Source: Shinella zoogloeoides
Lineage (GTDB): Bacteria; Pseudomonadota; Alphaproteobacteria; Rhizobiales; Rhizobiaceae
Assembly (NCBI RefSeq): GCF_003574625.1
Contig: NZ_QNUJ01000001.1
Span: 310,001 to 374,000, forward strand
Direction: 5' to 3'
DNA length: 64,000 bases
The notes under the pieces are model-generated. The model did not search any database. It was not told where the DNA came from and was given only the letters and a program-made list of their open reading frames with translations. Positions 26,558 to 35,438 of the stretch are shown piece after piece; positions within the stretch are counted from its first letter, which is position 1, and each line of letters begins with the position of its first letter. The translations under genes and the position numbers were made by a program.

Positions 26558-27634
26558 ATGTCGTTGAAATCGGTGCTTCAGGCCTGCGTATTCGGAACCT
26601 TCGTCGCTGCCATGGCTGCGCCTGCAATGTCGCAGGATGCGTCAATCACGGTCGCCTCCTTCGGCGGTCACTATGGTGACACCCAGAAGAAGGCCTATCT
26701 CGCCCCTTTCCAGCAGGAGACCGGCATCAAGGCCAATATGGTCGACTATAATGGCGGGCTCGGAGAGCTGCGCGCCCAGGTCGAAACCAACAACGTCACC
26801 TGGGACGTCGTCGATATGGAAATGCAGGATCTCGTGCGCGCCTGCGACGACGGTCTGCTCGAATCCGTGAGCGACGTCGAATTGCCGAAGGCGGCCGATG
26901 GCAGCGATGGCAAGGCTGACTTCATCGACGGTACGCTGAACGACTGCGGCGTCGGCACTATCGTCTGGTCGATGATCATCGCCTACAACAACGACATGTT
27001 CCCGGGCGAGAAGCCGTCGACGATGGCGGACTTCTTCGACGTTAAGCGCTTTCCCGGCAAGCGTGGCCTCATGAAGAAGCCCCAGGCCTTCCTCGAATGG
27101 GCGTTGATCGCTGACGGCGTAGACGCCAACGAGGTTTACAAAGTACTCGCGACCCCTGAAGGCCTTGAGCGCGCGCTCGCCAAGCTCGATACGATCCGTG
27201 ATCACATCGTCTGGTGGGATGCCCACGCTCAGGCTCCGCAGCTCCTGGCAGACAAGGAAGTCGCGATGACGATGGCCGCCAACGGACGTATCGACTCCAC
27301 CGCGGTCGGTGCTGACAAGCCCTTCACGATGATCTGGGACCGTCAAATCTGGGTGCAGGAATTCTGGGCAATTCCGAAGGGTTCGAAGAATATCGATTCC
27401 GCGAAAAAGTTCATCTCGTTCGCTTCCCGTCCGGATCGCATGGCGGAACAAGCCGGCATGATCTCGTATGGGCCGGTCCGCAAGTCGGCGGCTGCGCTCG
27501 TCAGCGAGGAAACGCGTGCGCACATGCCGACTGAAGCGTCCAACTTCAAGACGGCCGTCCACAATGATGTCGAGTTCTGGGCGGACCACGGCGATGCGAT
27601 CAACGAGCGCTTCCTCGTCTGGCTGAACAAGTAA
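26558..27634 (+). CDS. Polyamine-type ABC transporter solute-binding protein (PotD-like)
   Basis: A 358-residue periplasmic protein. The signal peptide is MSLKSVLQACVFGTFVAAM ending PAMSQDA. The mature start (ITVASFGGHYGDTQKKAYLA) and GLMKKPQAFLEWALIADGV are typical of PotD/PotF-like family-1 proteins in alphaproteobacteria. Ligand-pocket Trp and Asp residues of true polyamine binders cannot be assigned by eye, so the ligand may be another small nitrogen compound. It is followed by two hydrolase genes and then the rest of the transporter. Confidence 0.88.
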   Translation: MSLKSVLQACVFGTFVAAMAAPAMSQDASITVASFGGHYGDTQKKAYLAPFQQETGIKANMVDYNGGLGELRAQVETNNVTWDVVDMEMQDLVRACDDGLLESVSDVELPKAADGSDGKADFIDGTLNDCGVGTIVWSMIIAYNNDMFPGEKPSTMADFFDVKRFPGKRGLMKKPQAFLEWALIADGVDANEVYKVLATPEGLERALAKLDTIRDHIVWWDAHAQAPQLLADKEVAMTMAANGRIDSTAVGADKPFTMIWDRQIWVQEFWAIPKGSKNIDSAKKFISFASRPDRMAEQAGMISYGPVRKSAAALVSEETRAHMPTEASNFKTAVHNDVEFWADHGDAINERFLVWLNK

Positions 27635-27674
27635 GCATCCGCACATAATTCATAACCATCTGGAGACTTTTACG

Positions 27675-28826
27675 ATGCTTGAAGAAGCACGAGCGAGAAC
27701 GCGCGCCCTGCAGGATCGCCTGCGTAGCGAGGGGGTCGATCTTGCGATCTTTACCGACGAGAGTTCGATTGCATATCTTGCCGGGTTCTGGGGCTATCTT
27801 TCTGTCGAATTCGGCCGCCCGACCTTCCTCCTCGTCCGTCCGGATGAGGAGCCTACTGTCATCACGCCGCTCATGGAGCACGAGATGGTGGCCAAGATGA
27901 CCTGGGTCGAAGACGTCCGTGGCTGGGAGGATTCTGGCGCCAACCGCTGGGAAAACGTTCTTCGCGACGCGATTGGCAAGGCCCCTAGTGCGCTGTGGGT
28001 CGAGACCAATTTTATTCCGGCGATCGTCCGCAACTTCCTCGACGAGGAATACAGGGGCACGCCGCTCAGGAACGTTTCCCGGGTTCTCGGTGAAATGCGG
28101 ATGATCAAGTCTCCCGCTGAGATCGAGGTCATGAAACAGGCCGGACAGATCGCCGGCGCCATGATGGCGGCCGCGCATCAGTCGCTCGAAGTCGGCGCGC
28201 CCGAATACGAATCCGCTTTGGCGGTCATCGCCGCCGGCACCCGCAAAGCTGCGGGATTCCTGACGGCGAAAGGGTGGGAGGCATTCGTCTCTCCGCTGAT
28301 CCACAATCTGCAGATTATGCAGTCGGGCGCAGATACGTCGATGGTCCATCGCCGGTCGAGCACGAAGCTGCTGGAGAAGGGCGATCCCGTCTACTTCTGC
28401 TTCTGCAACATGGCGCAGTTCAAGCAATACAAGCTCGGCTTCGACAGGATGTTCTTCGTGAAGGAGGCGACCGACGAGGCGATCAGGGTCCAGCAAGCGG
28501 CTATTGATGCGCAGCAGGCCGCATTGCGCTCGATCCGGGCCGGTGTCACGGCGGAGAGTGTCGCGCAGGCGGCCAATGACTGCTACGCGGCGGCAGGATA
28601 TACCACAGGCTATCGCACCGGTCGCTCGATCGGCGTCGCCTATCTCGAAGCTCCGGAACTGAAGGCCGGCGATACGACGGTGTTGCAGCCCGGCATGACT
28701 TTCGCCGTCGATGGCGGCATCAGCCTCGACGGGCGTCTCGGCGGCCGCATCGGAGATTCGATCGTCGTCACCGAAACAGGCTTTGATTATCTGACCGACT
28801 ACCCGCGGAAGATTCTGTACTCGTAA
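27675..28826 (+). CDS. M24-fold hydrolase lacking metal ligands (EutD/creatinase-like)
   Basis: A 383-residue protein with the two-domain pita-bread fold of M24 peptidases. The canonical five metal ligands are mostly missing. The first Asp region reads VYFCFCNMAQFKQY, only GFDRMF keeps an Asp, the His region reads GYRTGRSIGVAY, the first Glu is Asp (FAVDGGIS) and the last is Gly (GRIGDSI). Metal-free members of this fold include creatinase and ectoine hydrolase EutD/DoeA, whose GYRxGxSIGxxY-like region is similar. It is therefore probably a C-N hydrolase, not a dipeptidase. It follows the binding-protein gene by 40 bases. Confidence 0.8.
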   Translation: MLEEARARTRALQDRLRSEGVDLAIFTDESSIAYLAGFWGYLSVEFGRPTFLLVRPDEEPTVITPLMEHEMVAKMTWVEDVRGWEDSGANRWENVLRDAIGKAPSALWVETNFIPAIVRNFLDEEYRGTPLRNVSRVLGEMRMIKSPAEIEVMKQAGQIAGAMMAAAHQSLEVGAPEYESALAVIAAGTRKAAGFLTAKGWEAFVSPLIHNLQIMQSGADTSMVHRRSSTKLLEKGDPVYFCFCNMAQFKQYKLGFDRMFFVKEATDEAIRVQQAAIDAQQAALRSIRAGVTAESVAQAANDCYAAAGYTTGYRTGRSIGVAYLEAPELKAGDTTVLQPGMTFAVDGGISLDGRLGGRIGDSIVVTETGFDYLTDYPRKILYS

Positions 28827-28838
28827 TCCGGCATAGAG

Positions 28839-29639
28839 ATGAAACAGAACCTCAAAGTTGCCGTCTACCAGAGCGACGCCCAGGCGAATTGTTCGCCTGA
28901 GGCGCGGCTCGCGGATCTCGAGCGGGCGCTTGCCAATAGTGCCCGCTCTGCGGATCTGGTCGTATGTCCGGAGCTCTTTCTCTCCGGCTATCGGGCGGGG
29001 GAGCGGCATCGCGTGCTCGCCCAGCCCGCCAGTGGGCTTTTTTCAGATGCTGTTATCGTGCTTGCGGAAAGGCATCGTTGTTGCATTGTCTACGGTTATC
29101 CCGAGTTGGCGGATGGCCTGGTGTTCAATTCGGCCGCAGCCATCGGAGCCGATGGGAAGCTTCTCGCGAACCATCGCAAGACACTTCTGCCGAATGCATA
29201 CGAACGGACGTGGTTTACGCCAGGAGATCATTTCACCACGTTTTTCGTCGGTGACTGGAAGGTCGCACTCATCATTTGCTACGAGGTCGAGTTTCCGGAA
29301 ATTCTGCGCGAGACTGCGCAGCAAGGTGCTGACCTCGTTGTAGTGCCAACGGCGCTGACGAAGAATTGGGGCGTCGTGGCTCATCAGGTGGTACCGACGC
29401 GGGCATTTGAGAACGGGGTCTATCTCGCTTACGCCAATCACGCAGGTGAGGAACACGACCTTTCGTATCTCGGGGCGAGCTGCATCGTCGGTCCGCATGG
29501 AAACGATCTCGCACGGGCAGGTGCGTCTGAAGAGTTGATCATCGCTGACTTGGACGCGCGATCTTTGCAAGAAGCGCGCGCCGTTCTTCCCTACCTAACG
29601 GATTGCAGACGGATCACTCAGTTGCGCTTGTCCGCGTAG
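28839..29639 (+). CDS. Carbon-nitrogen (nitrilase-superfamily) hydrolase
   Basis: A 266-residue amidase-like protein with the catalytic triad visible: Glu in VCPELFLSGYR near residue 46, Lys in NHRKTLLP near residue 112 and Cys in IICYEVEFPE near residue 147. Members hydrolyse amides, N-carbamoyl compounds or nitriles in the cytoplasm. It starts 12 bases after the M24-like gene, so the two probably act in sequence on an imported nitrogen compound, ring or amide opening first. Confidence 0.88.
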   Translation: MKQNLKVAVYQSDAQANCSPEARLADLERALANSARSADLVVCPELFLSGYRAGERHRVLAQPASGLFSDAVIVLAERHRCCIVYGYPELADGLVFNSAAAIGADGKLLANHRKTLLPNAYERTWFTPGDHFTTFFVGDWKVALIICYEVEFPEILRETAQQGADLVVVPTALTKNWGVVAHQVVPTRAFENGVYLAYANHAGEEHDLSYLGASCIVGPHGNDLARAGASEELIIADLDARSLQEARAVLPYLTDCRRITQLRLSA

Positions 29640-29657
29640 CAGAAATATGCTGATCGG

Positions 29658-29710
29658 CGCGCCCGCAGGGGCGCGTCGGGGAACGATAAGAATGCGCCCG
29701 AAGAGGCGCA
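29658..29710 (+). promoter_or_regulatory. Two stem-loops between the amidase and ATPase genes
   Basis: CGCGCCC/GGGCGCG (29658-29664 and 29669-29675) and TGCGCC/GGCGCA (29693-29698 and 29705-29710) form short GC-rich stems in a 194-base gap. No T-run follows either. They may modulate expression between the enzyme and transporter parts of the operon. Nothing else is recognised in this gap. Confidence 0.35.
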
Positions 29711-29833
29711 AACGGATGACCTGCACGGTCGCCTATATTCGCGAAAGCGCCAGAGCCGGCTCGTCGAGAACGAGCGTTAAGCGAGCGGATGCAAATGCCG
29801 CTGCGTATTGGCTCCAATGTACTGGAGGAAGTC

Positions 29834-30997
29834 TTGATCACCGATAGCAATGCCGAGACGCGCCAAAGCGCAGCGGGACCGTCAGCACAGGCCGGCGATG
29901 CGATTGTCCGCTTCGTGAATGTTCAGAAAACATATGATGCCGAGCGTCTTATTGTCCGCGACCTCAATCTGGATATCGCTCGCGGTGAGTTTCTGACGCT
30001 TCTCGGGCCATCGGGATCTGGCAAGACGACGACCCTTATGATGCTTGCGGGCTTCGAGCCGGCGACGCATGGCGAGATCATGTTGAACGGCAAGTCGATC
30101 AACCGTGTGCCTCCGGACAAACGCGGGATTGGCATGGTGTTTCAGAACTATGCCCTGTTTCCACATATGTCCGTCGCGGAGAACCTCGCATTTCCGCTGC
30201 AGGTGCGTTCAATCTCGAAAGCGGAAATTGAGGACCGGGTCAACAAGGCGCTTGACATGGTGGAACTCGCCGGCTTCGGTTCGCGTCGGCCGGCACAACT
30301 CTCCGGCGGGCAGCAGCAGCGTGTGGCAGTCGCGCGTGCGCTCATCTTCGAGCCTGAACTCGTCTTGATGGATGAACCGCTCGGCGCGCTCGACAAGCGT
30401 CTGCGCGAGCAGATGCAATACGAGATCAAGTCGCTGCATGATCGGCTCGGGGTCACGGTCGTCTACGTGACGCATGACCAGGGCGAGGCGCTGACGATGT
30501 CCGATCGGGTCGCGGTCTTCAATGATGGCGAAATCCAGCAGCTCTCGACACCGTCCGAATTGTACGAGAAACCCGGCACGGCATTCGTCGCTGACTTCAT
30601 CGGCGAGAACAACAGCCTCACCGGCGTGGTGGATCTACGGGACGAGACTGGAACCTGCACGATCACGCTTCCGAACGGGCAGGGCGTGAAGGGTGTTGCA
30701 ATCGGCGGACTGCGTACGGGAGACGCGGCTACGCTCTCCATCCGACCGGAGCGTATTCGTCTCGACCCGGCGGCCGAGGGTGACAAGATTTCGGCCCTCG
30801 AGGCAACCGTAGACGACCTGATTTACCATGGGGATCACGTCCGACTCCGCCTGGCGGTGACAGGACAGAGTCCTTTGGTCGTCAAGGTGCCGAATGACGG
30901 TCAGAGTGCGCTGTTGAGGAAGGGCGCCACAACTCGGATCGGTTGGCTCGCGGAAAACTGCCGCGCCTTCAAGCAGCAAGGTGGACGCCATGGATGA
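29834..30997 (+). CDS. Polyamine-type ABC transporter ATPase (PotA-like)
   Basis: A TTG start at 29834 preceded by GGAGGAAG gives 387 residues. An in-frame ATG at 29789 lacks such a site and adds 15 poorly conserved residues. Walker A is GPSGSGKTT, the signature LSGGQQQRVAVARAL, Walker B LVLMDEPLGALDKR, and the TOBE domain contains SIRPERIRLDPAAEG. It energises the permeases at 30990 and 32247. Its stop overlaps the first permease start region. Confidence 0.92.
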   Translation: MITDSNAETRQSAAGPSAQAGDAIVRFVNVQKTYDAERLIVRDLNLDIARGEFLTLLGPSGSGKTTTLMMLAGFEPATHGEIMLNGKSINRVPPDKRGIGMVFQNYALFPHMSVAENLAFPLQVRSISKAEIEDRVNKALDMVELAGFGSRRPAQLSGGQQQRVAVARALIFEPELVLMDEPLGALDKRLREQMQYEIKSLHDRLGVTVVYVTHDQGEALTMSDRVAVFNDGEIQQLSTPSELYEKPGTAFVADFIGENNSLTGVVDLRDETGTCTITLPNGQGVKGVAIGGLRTGDAATLSIRPERIRLDPAAEGDKISALEATVDDLIYHGDHVRLRLAVTGQSPLVVKVPNDGQSALLRKGATTRIGWLAENCRAFKQQGGRHG

Positions 30998-32234
30998 GGC
31001 TGTTCTCTCCCCAGGTGAGCGAGCTTTGCTGAAGAAGCAACTGGCATCGGCCCTCCGCCGCCAGAAGCTGCGGGCATTCCTGCTGGTGGTGCCGCTTCTG
31101 ATCTTCGTGCTCGCCACGTTCATATATCCGATTGCGGGAATGCTGGTACGGAGCGCTTACAGTCCGGAATTCGGAAATGAAATGCCGCGGACCGCGCACG
31201 TGCTCGCCTCATGGACGGGGCCAGCGCTGCCAGACGAAGCGGCCTTCGAGGCATTGGTGCTCGATATTAAGGATAGCCAGTCTCGGCAGACGACGGGCCG
31301 CATCGCAAACATCGTCAACGCGGAAATGCCGGGCGCGCGCAGCCTCATTATGAAGGTAGGTCGTGGTGTGGGCGACCTGCACGCGCCATATCGCGAGTCT
31401 TTGGTTCAAATGGATGACGGCTGGTCCAAACCGGGCGTCTGGCAGACACTTCAGAGCCTTTCGGCTCAATATACCGGACGCTTCTACTTGGCTGCGCTCG
31501 ATCTGCAGACCGATCCACAAGGCGCCATCGTCGCACAGCCCAAGGACAAGCGCATCTATGTGCCGCTGTTCCTGCGCACCTTCGCGATCGGCGCCCTCGT
31601 CACCCTCTGCTGCTTGCTGCTGGGCTTTCCTGTCGCCTACTGGTTGTCGGTCTTGCCTATGCGCTATGCGAACCTGCTGATGATCCTCGTTCTGCTGCCG
31701 TTCTGGACGTCGCTTCTCGTCCGCACCACGGCGTGGATCGTGCTACTCCAGAGCCAGGGTGTCATAAACTCGTTCCTGGTCTGGACGGGCGCGATCGATG
31801 ACGGCAACCGTTTGCCGCTAATCTTCAACAGCACCGGCACGATCATCGCCATGACCCACATCCTTTTGCCGTTCATGATCCTCCCGCTCTATTCGGTCAT
31901 GAAGACTGTTCCGCCCTCCTACATGCGCGCAGCGCGGTCACTCGGTGCAAACCAGGTCACGGCATTTGTGCGCATCTACCTTCCGCAGACGAAGCCTGGG
32001 GTTGCTGCTGGTTGCCTGCTCGTCTTCATCCTGTCGCTCGGCTACTACATCACGCCGGCCCTGGTCGGCGGCGAGAGCGGCACGCTGATCTCCAACATCA
32101 TCGCCTATCACATACAGAAATCGCTCAACTGGAGCCTAGCTGCAGCCTTGTCCACGTTGCTGCTGGTGAGCGTTCTCCTGCTGTATTGGGCATACAATCG
32201 ACTGGCTAAGGTCGATGGTTTCAAGCTGGGCTGA
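30990..32234 (+). CDS. Polyamine-type ABC transporter permease (PotB-like)
   Basis: A 414-residue membrane protein with a long soluble insertion (about residues 60-185) between the first and second membrane segments, seen in a subset of rhizobial PotB homologues. The EAA loop is MRAARSLGANQVTAFVRIYL. The ATG at 30990 overlaps the ATPase stop by eight bases; a GTG at 30981 is the alternative. It pairs with the permease at 32247. Confidence 0.9.
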   Translation: MDEAVLSPGERALLKKQLASALRRQKLRAFLLVVPLLIFVLATFIYPIAGMLVRSAYSPEFGNEMPRTAHVLASWTGPALPDEAAFEALVLDIKDSQSRQTTGRIANIVNAEMPGARSLIMKVGRGVGDLHAPYRESLVQMDDGWSKPGVWQTLQSLSAQYTGRFYLAALDLQTDPQGAIVAQPKDKRIYVPLFLRTFAIGALVTLCCLLLGFPVAYWLSVLPMRYANLLMILVLLPFWTSLLVRTTAWIVLLQSQGVINSFLVWTGAIDDGNRLPLIFNSTGTIIAMTHILLPFMILPLYSVMKTVPPSYMRAARSLGANQVTAFVRIYLPQTKPGVAAGCLLVFILSLGYYITPALVGGESGTLISNIIAYHIQKSLNWSLAAALSTLLLVSVLLLYWAYNRLAKVDGFKLG

Positions 32235-32246
32235 GGAGAAGAATTC

Positions 32247-33161
32247 ATGTCCCTGCCGGTTTATGCGCGTCCTTGGGAACGTCTCTGGTATTACGCATTC
32301 AGAATGGTCTGCATTCTCATCCTCCTTTTCCTGGTGATCCCGGTTCTGGTGATCATTCCGCTGTCCTTCAACGCCGACCCGTACTTCACCTTCACCGAAG
32401 GAATGCTGAGGCTCGATCCTCAGGCATTTTCGCTGCGGTGGTATCGCGACGTTTTCCAGAACGGCATGGTCAACCCCGATAGTCCGATGATGAGCTGGAC
32501 GTGGCTGACGGACGTCTGGCAGAACAGTCAGTGGATTCATTCGGCCAAGAACAGCTTCCTCATCGCGCTCGGCGCCACGGCGCTCTCGACGGTGCTTGGA
32601 ACGCTGGCGGCACTGGGCCTTTCGCAGGCTACCATGCCGGCAAGCAGGTTCATCACGGCATTGCTCATTTCCCCGATCATCGTGCCGATCATCGTGACCT
32701 CCGCGAGCATCTATTTCCTATTCGCCAGCCTTGGGCTGACCAACACCTATATCGGCGTCGTATTAGCGCATACCGTGCTCGGTACACCGTTTGTCGTCAT
32801 CACGGTGACGGCCGCGATGGCGGGTTTCGACCGCAGTCTTATCCGAGCGGGCCAGATGCTCGGTGCGCGGCCGCACACCGTCTTCTTCAAGATCATCATG
32901 CCGCTGATCATGCCGGGGGTCATTTCGGGTGCGCTCTTCGCGTTCGGCACGTCGTTCGACGAGGTGGTGGCGGTGATCTTCCTCGCCGACTACGACCAGC
33001 GCACCATACCGCGCCAGATGTGGGCGGGTATCCGGGAGCAGATCTCCCCATCGATCCTCGCGGTGGCGAGCATTCTCGTCTGCCTTTCGATCCTGCTCCT
33101 GACCGTCGTCGAATTGCTGCGCAGACGCGGCGAACGTCTGCGAGGACTGACGCCGGCATAA
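32247..33161 (+). CDS. Polyamine-type ABC transporter permease (PotC-like)
   Basis: A 304-residue protein with about six membrane segments and the EAA loop IRAGQMLGARPHTVFFKIIM. FGTSFDEVVAVIFLADYDQR is typical of PotC-type subunits. It starts 12 bases after the first permease with GAGGAGAAG upstream and completes the importer. Confidence 0.92.
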   Translation: MSLPVYARPWERLWYYAFRMVCILILLFLVIPVLVIIPLSFNADPYFTFTEGMLRLDPQAFSLRWYRDVFQNGMVNPDSPMMSWTWLTDVWQNSQWIHSAKNSFLIALGATALSTVLGTLAALGLSQATMPASRFITALLISPIIVPIIVTSASIYFLFASLGLTNTYIGVVLAHTVLGTPFVVITVTAAMAGFDRSLIRAGQMLGARPHTVFFKIIMPLIMPGVISGALFAFGTSFDEVVAVIFLADYDQRTIPRQMWAGIREQISPSILAVASILVCLSILLLTVVELLRRRGERLRGLTPA

Positions 33162-33199
33162 AGCGACCGTTCTGGAACGACGGATGAAGTGGAGTGTTT

Positions 33200-33970
33200 A
33201 TGAAGCCGACAATAGGCGTTATCGGGACGGGCGATTTTGCAACCTACCTGATCGGCGCCCTGCGAAAGGGCGGCCATGATGGGCGTATCCTGCTTTCGCC
33301 CTACAGCCACAAGAAAGCCGAGGCACTTGCCGAGCGGCATACCTGCGAAGTGGCTGCCGACGAAGAGCGCATGCTTGCGGAGTCTGACTGGATCGTGCTG
33401 GCGGTGCGGCCCGAACAGTTGGACGCCGCGCTGGCGAATCTTTCGCTGCTGCCCCGGCATGTGGTGATCTCGGCCGTCGCCGGCACAACGATCGCGCGGC
33501 TGCGCGCGAAGCTTGGAGAGGATACGCCGGTGGTGCGCATCATGCCCTCCAGCTATATCGATACCGTGAGTGGCGGCGTCATCCCGATCTACCCGTCCTC
33601 CACCGAGGTCGAGGCCGTTCTGCGCACGGGCGGGACAGTGGTGACATTCGACAGGGAGGAACAGTTCGAGCTCTCGCTGGCCGGTGCCTGCCTTTCCGGT
33701 TGGGTATACCGTTTTGTCGGCACGCTTGAGAACTGGTTCGTGGAGCGGGGGCTGTCACAGGAGCAAGCACGGCTCATAGTCGCGGGCAATATCGCCGGTG
33801 CGGCCGGCTATGCCATGGCGCTTCCGGCTGCGAGCCTGGCGAAGATTTCTGACGGGATTGCGACCGAGGGCACCTTCACGAAGGCGGGGCTTGATCACCT
33901 GCTCGACCGCGAGGCGGCTTTGCTCTGGCGGCAAGCGCTTGATATTGTCTACGCCAGATTGAGCGCTTAA
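33200..33970 (+). CDS. Pyrroline-5-carboxylate-reductase-like (ProC-family) oxidoreductase
   Basis: A 256-residue protein with Rossmann fold PTIGVIGTGDFATYLIGAL and VLAVRPEQLDAAL, followed by VISAVAGTTIARLRAKLGED and MPSSYIDTVSGGV, which align with the ProC active region. True ProC has an MPN(T/L)PA segment, so the substrate may differ from pyrroline-5-carboxylate. It follows the transporter genes by 38 bases and is probably the reductive step for a cyclic imine or keto product of the pathway. An in-frame GTG at 33194 is possible. Confidence 0.82.
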   Translation: MKPTIGVIGTGDFATYLIGALRKGGHDGRILLSPYSHKKAEALAERHTCEVAADEERMLAESDWIVLAVRPEQLDAALANLSLLPRHVVISAVAGTTIARLRAKLGEDTPVVRIMPSSYIDTVSGGVIPIYPSSTEVEAVLRTGGTVVTFDREEQFELSLAGACLSGWVYRFVGTLENWFVERGLSQEQARLIVAGNIAGAAGYAMALPAASLAKISDGIATEGTFTKAGLDHLLDREAALLWRQALDIVYARLSA

Positions 33971-34004
33971 ATGGAAGTGCATTTTATGGCGAAAAAGGAT
34001 TCCG

Positions 34005-34709
34005 GTGAAAACGCTTGCCGGAACGGCGGAACAACCGGAATACGATATGAATTCTTCCAGCGATGTTGAACCAAAGAAGGCTTCAGCCTCGTATATTCAC
34101 GATTTGCTGCGGGATCGGATTTGCTCGTTGGAGTATAGACCCGGGCATATGCTTCGGGAGAATGATGTTTCTGCAGAATTCAGTGTCAGTCGAACGCCTG
34201 TCCGAGAGGCTTTTCAAAGACTGTCCCTTGCCGGTCTGGTAGAAATTCGCAACGGGATAGGCACGTTTGTCACGCAGTTCGATTCCGAGCAGATCGAGTC
34301 GGTTTTCCAATTCCGCTCCGAAATGGCAGCGCTCATCGGACGAATGCAGACGCGAGACGCCACGGATGACGACATTAAGATCCTCGAAGCCCTTCTTGAG
34401 CGCGCTCGAAAATTGAAAGACCGGTTCGATGTTGACGAACATTGGAAGATTAATCACGAACTCCATTTCGCCATAAGTAGCTTGGTCCTCAATCCGGCTT
34501 TTCTTGAGGTTTGGCACAATCTCTATTTTCAAGCTGCGAGAGCGTGGTATGACGTGTCGCGGTTGATCTCTGCCGACGCGATCCGATTGCTATGTTCGGA
34601 AATCACGGAACTTTTGACGGCTCTGACCGAAAACGATCGTGCCGCAATCGGAAGTATCAGGCGCAACTACATCAACTATTTTCGGCGTCGGATCGTAGAT
34701 GTAGCATAG
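34005..34709 (+). CDS. GntR-family (FCD) transcriptional regulator
   Basis: A 234-residue FadR-type regulator. The winged helix contains LRENDVSAEFSVSRTPVREA near residue 50, and the C-terminal all-helical FCD domain has His/Asp residues in the usual metal positions (DEHWKINHELHFAI). A GTG start preceded by AAAGGA is used; the Met at codon 15 is an alternative. It lies tail-to-tail with a second GntR gene and close to the transport operon it may regulate. Confidence 0.88.
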   Translation: MKTLAGTAEQPEYDMNSSSDVEPKKASASYIHDLLRDRICSLEYRPGHMLRENDVSAEFSVSRTPVREAFQRLSLAGLVEIRNGIGTFVTQFDSEQIESVFQFRSEMAALIGRMQTRDATDDDIKILEALLERARKLKDRFDVDEHWKINHELHFAISSLVLNPAFLEVWHNLYFQAARAWYDVSRLISADAIRLLCSEITELLTALTENDRAAIGSIRRNYINYFRRRIVDVA

Positions 34710-34730
34710 TTCGGCGGCTAAAATGACCTC

Positions 34731-35438
34731 TCAACGGACGTCGCCCTCATCTGCGACACTGTAAGTAGCTACCCGCGACAAGCCATACGAGATGTGGTTG
34801 CGTTGCACGAACCCGACGGCGCGAAGGTCGCGAGCGCGGAGGGCGCAACACAGTTCATCGACCTCGTTCTTCAGAAAGAGGACTTCTTCATCCCACATGC
34901 GATCGATGAAAATGTACCAGGCGCGAGACGCCTGATGGTACAGGCGGTCGTGGACCTCCCGCATGGCAGAGTTGTTGATCAGCGCGTTTACGGCCAAATG
35001 CAGGATGTGGTTTACCTGCCAAAATTGCTCGGTATCTCTTTTCCGAAGAAGGGCTTCGATGCGTGGTACCAGTGGCTCTATCGCCTGGAGGGCTTCGTCG
35101 GAACGGTCTACGGCGCCGAAGTCACCAATCATCTCGCTGAGCCGCAGGCGAAACGCATAAACATCCTTGAACTCGCGAAAATCGACGCCGGTAACGGTTG
35201 TACCGACGCCGTTCTTCGTCTCGACGAGCCCTTCATAGTCGAGGCGCTGGAGCGCCTGACGAACTGGCGTGCGGCTGACATTGAATTCGGCCGCTAGTTC
35301 CGCCTCGACGAGCAGTTCACCAGGCCGATAGGTGAGCAGGCAGATTCGGTCGCGAAGAACGCGGTGAATCTCCATTGCCTGCCCACGTATGGGTGGGCGA
35401 GGAGCCTTCGGTTTCGCTCCGCCAATTTGCTCGAACAT
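34731..35438 (-). CDS. GntR-family (FCD) transcriptional regulator
   Basis: A 235-residue FadR-type protein. The winged helix is LLVEAELAAEFNVSRTPVRQ and the FCD domain has QFWQVNHILHLAVNALINN. The ATG at 35438 overlaps the stop of the upstream isomerase-like gene (TGATG), so they are one operon; the longer frame extends into that gene and is rejected. It is about half identical in layout to the neighbour at 34005, suggesting that two related ligands or promoters are handled. Confidence 0.88.
   Translation of the reverse strand: MFEQIGGAKPKAPRPPIRGQAMEIHRVLRDRICLLTYRPGELLVEAELAAEFNVSRTPVRQALQRLDYEGLVETKNGVGTTVTGVDFREFKDVYAFRLRLSEMIGDFGAVDRSDEALQAIEPLVPRIEALLRKRDTEQFWQVNHILHLAVNALINNSAMREVHDRLYHQASRAWYIFIDRMWDEEVLFLKNEVDELCCALRARDLRAVGFVQRNHISYGLSRVATYSVADEGDVR

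Noticed and set aside
27600-29009. 469-residue minus-strand frame across the M24 and amidase genes
   Set aside because: Antisense shadow; both plus-strand genes have clear motifs and ribosome sites.
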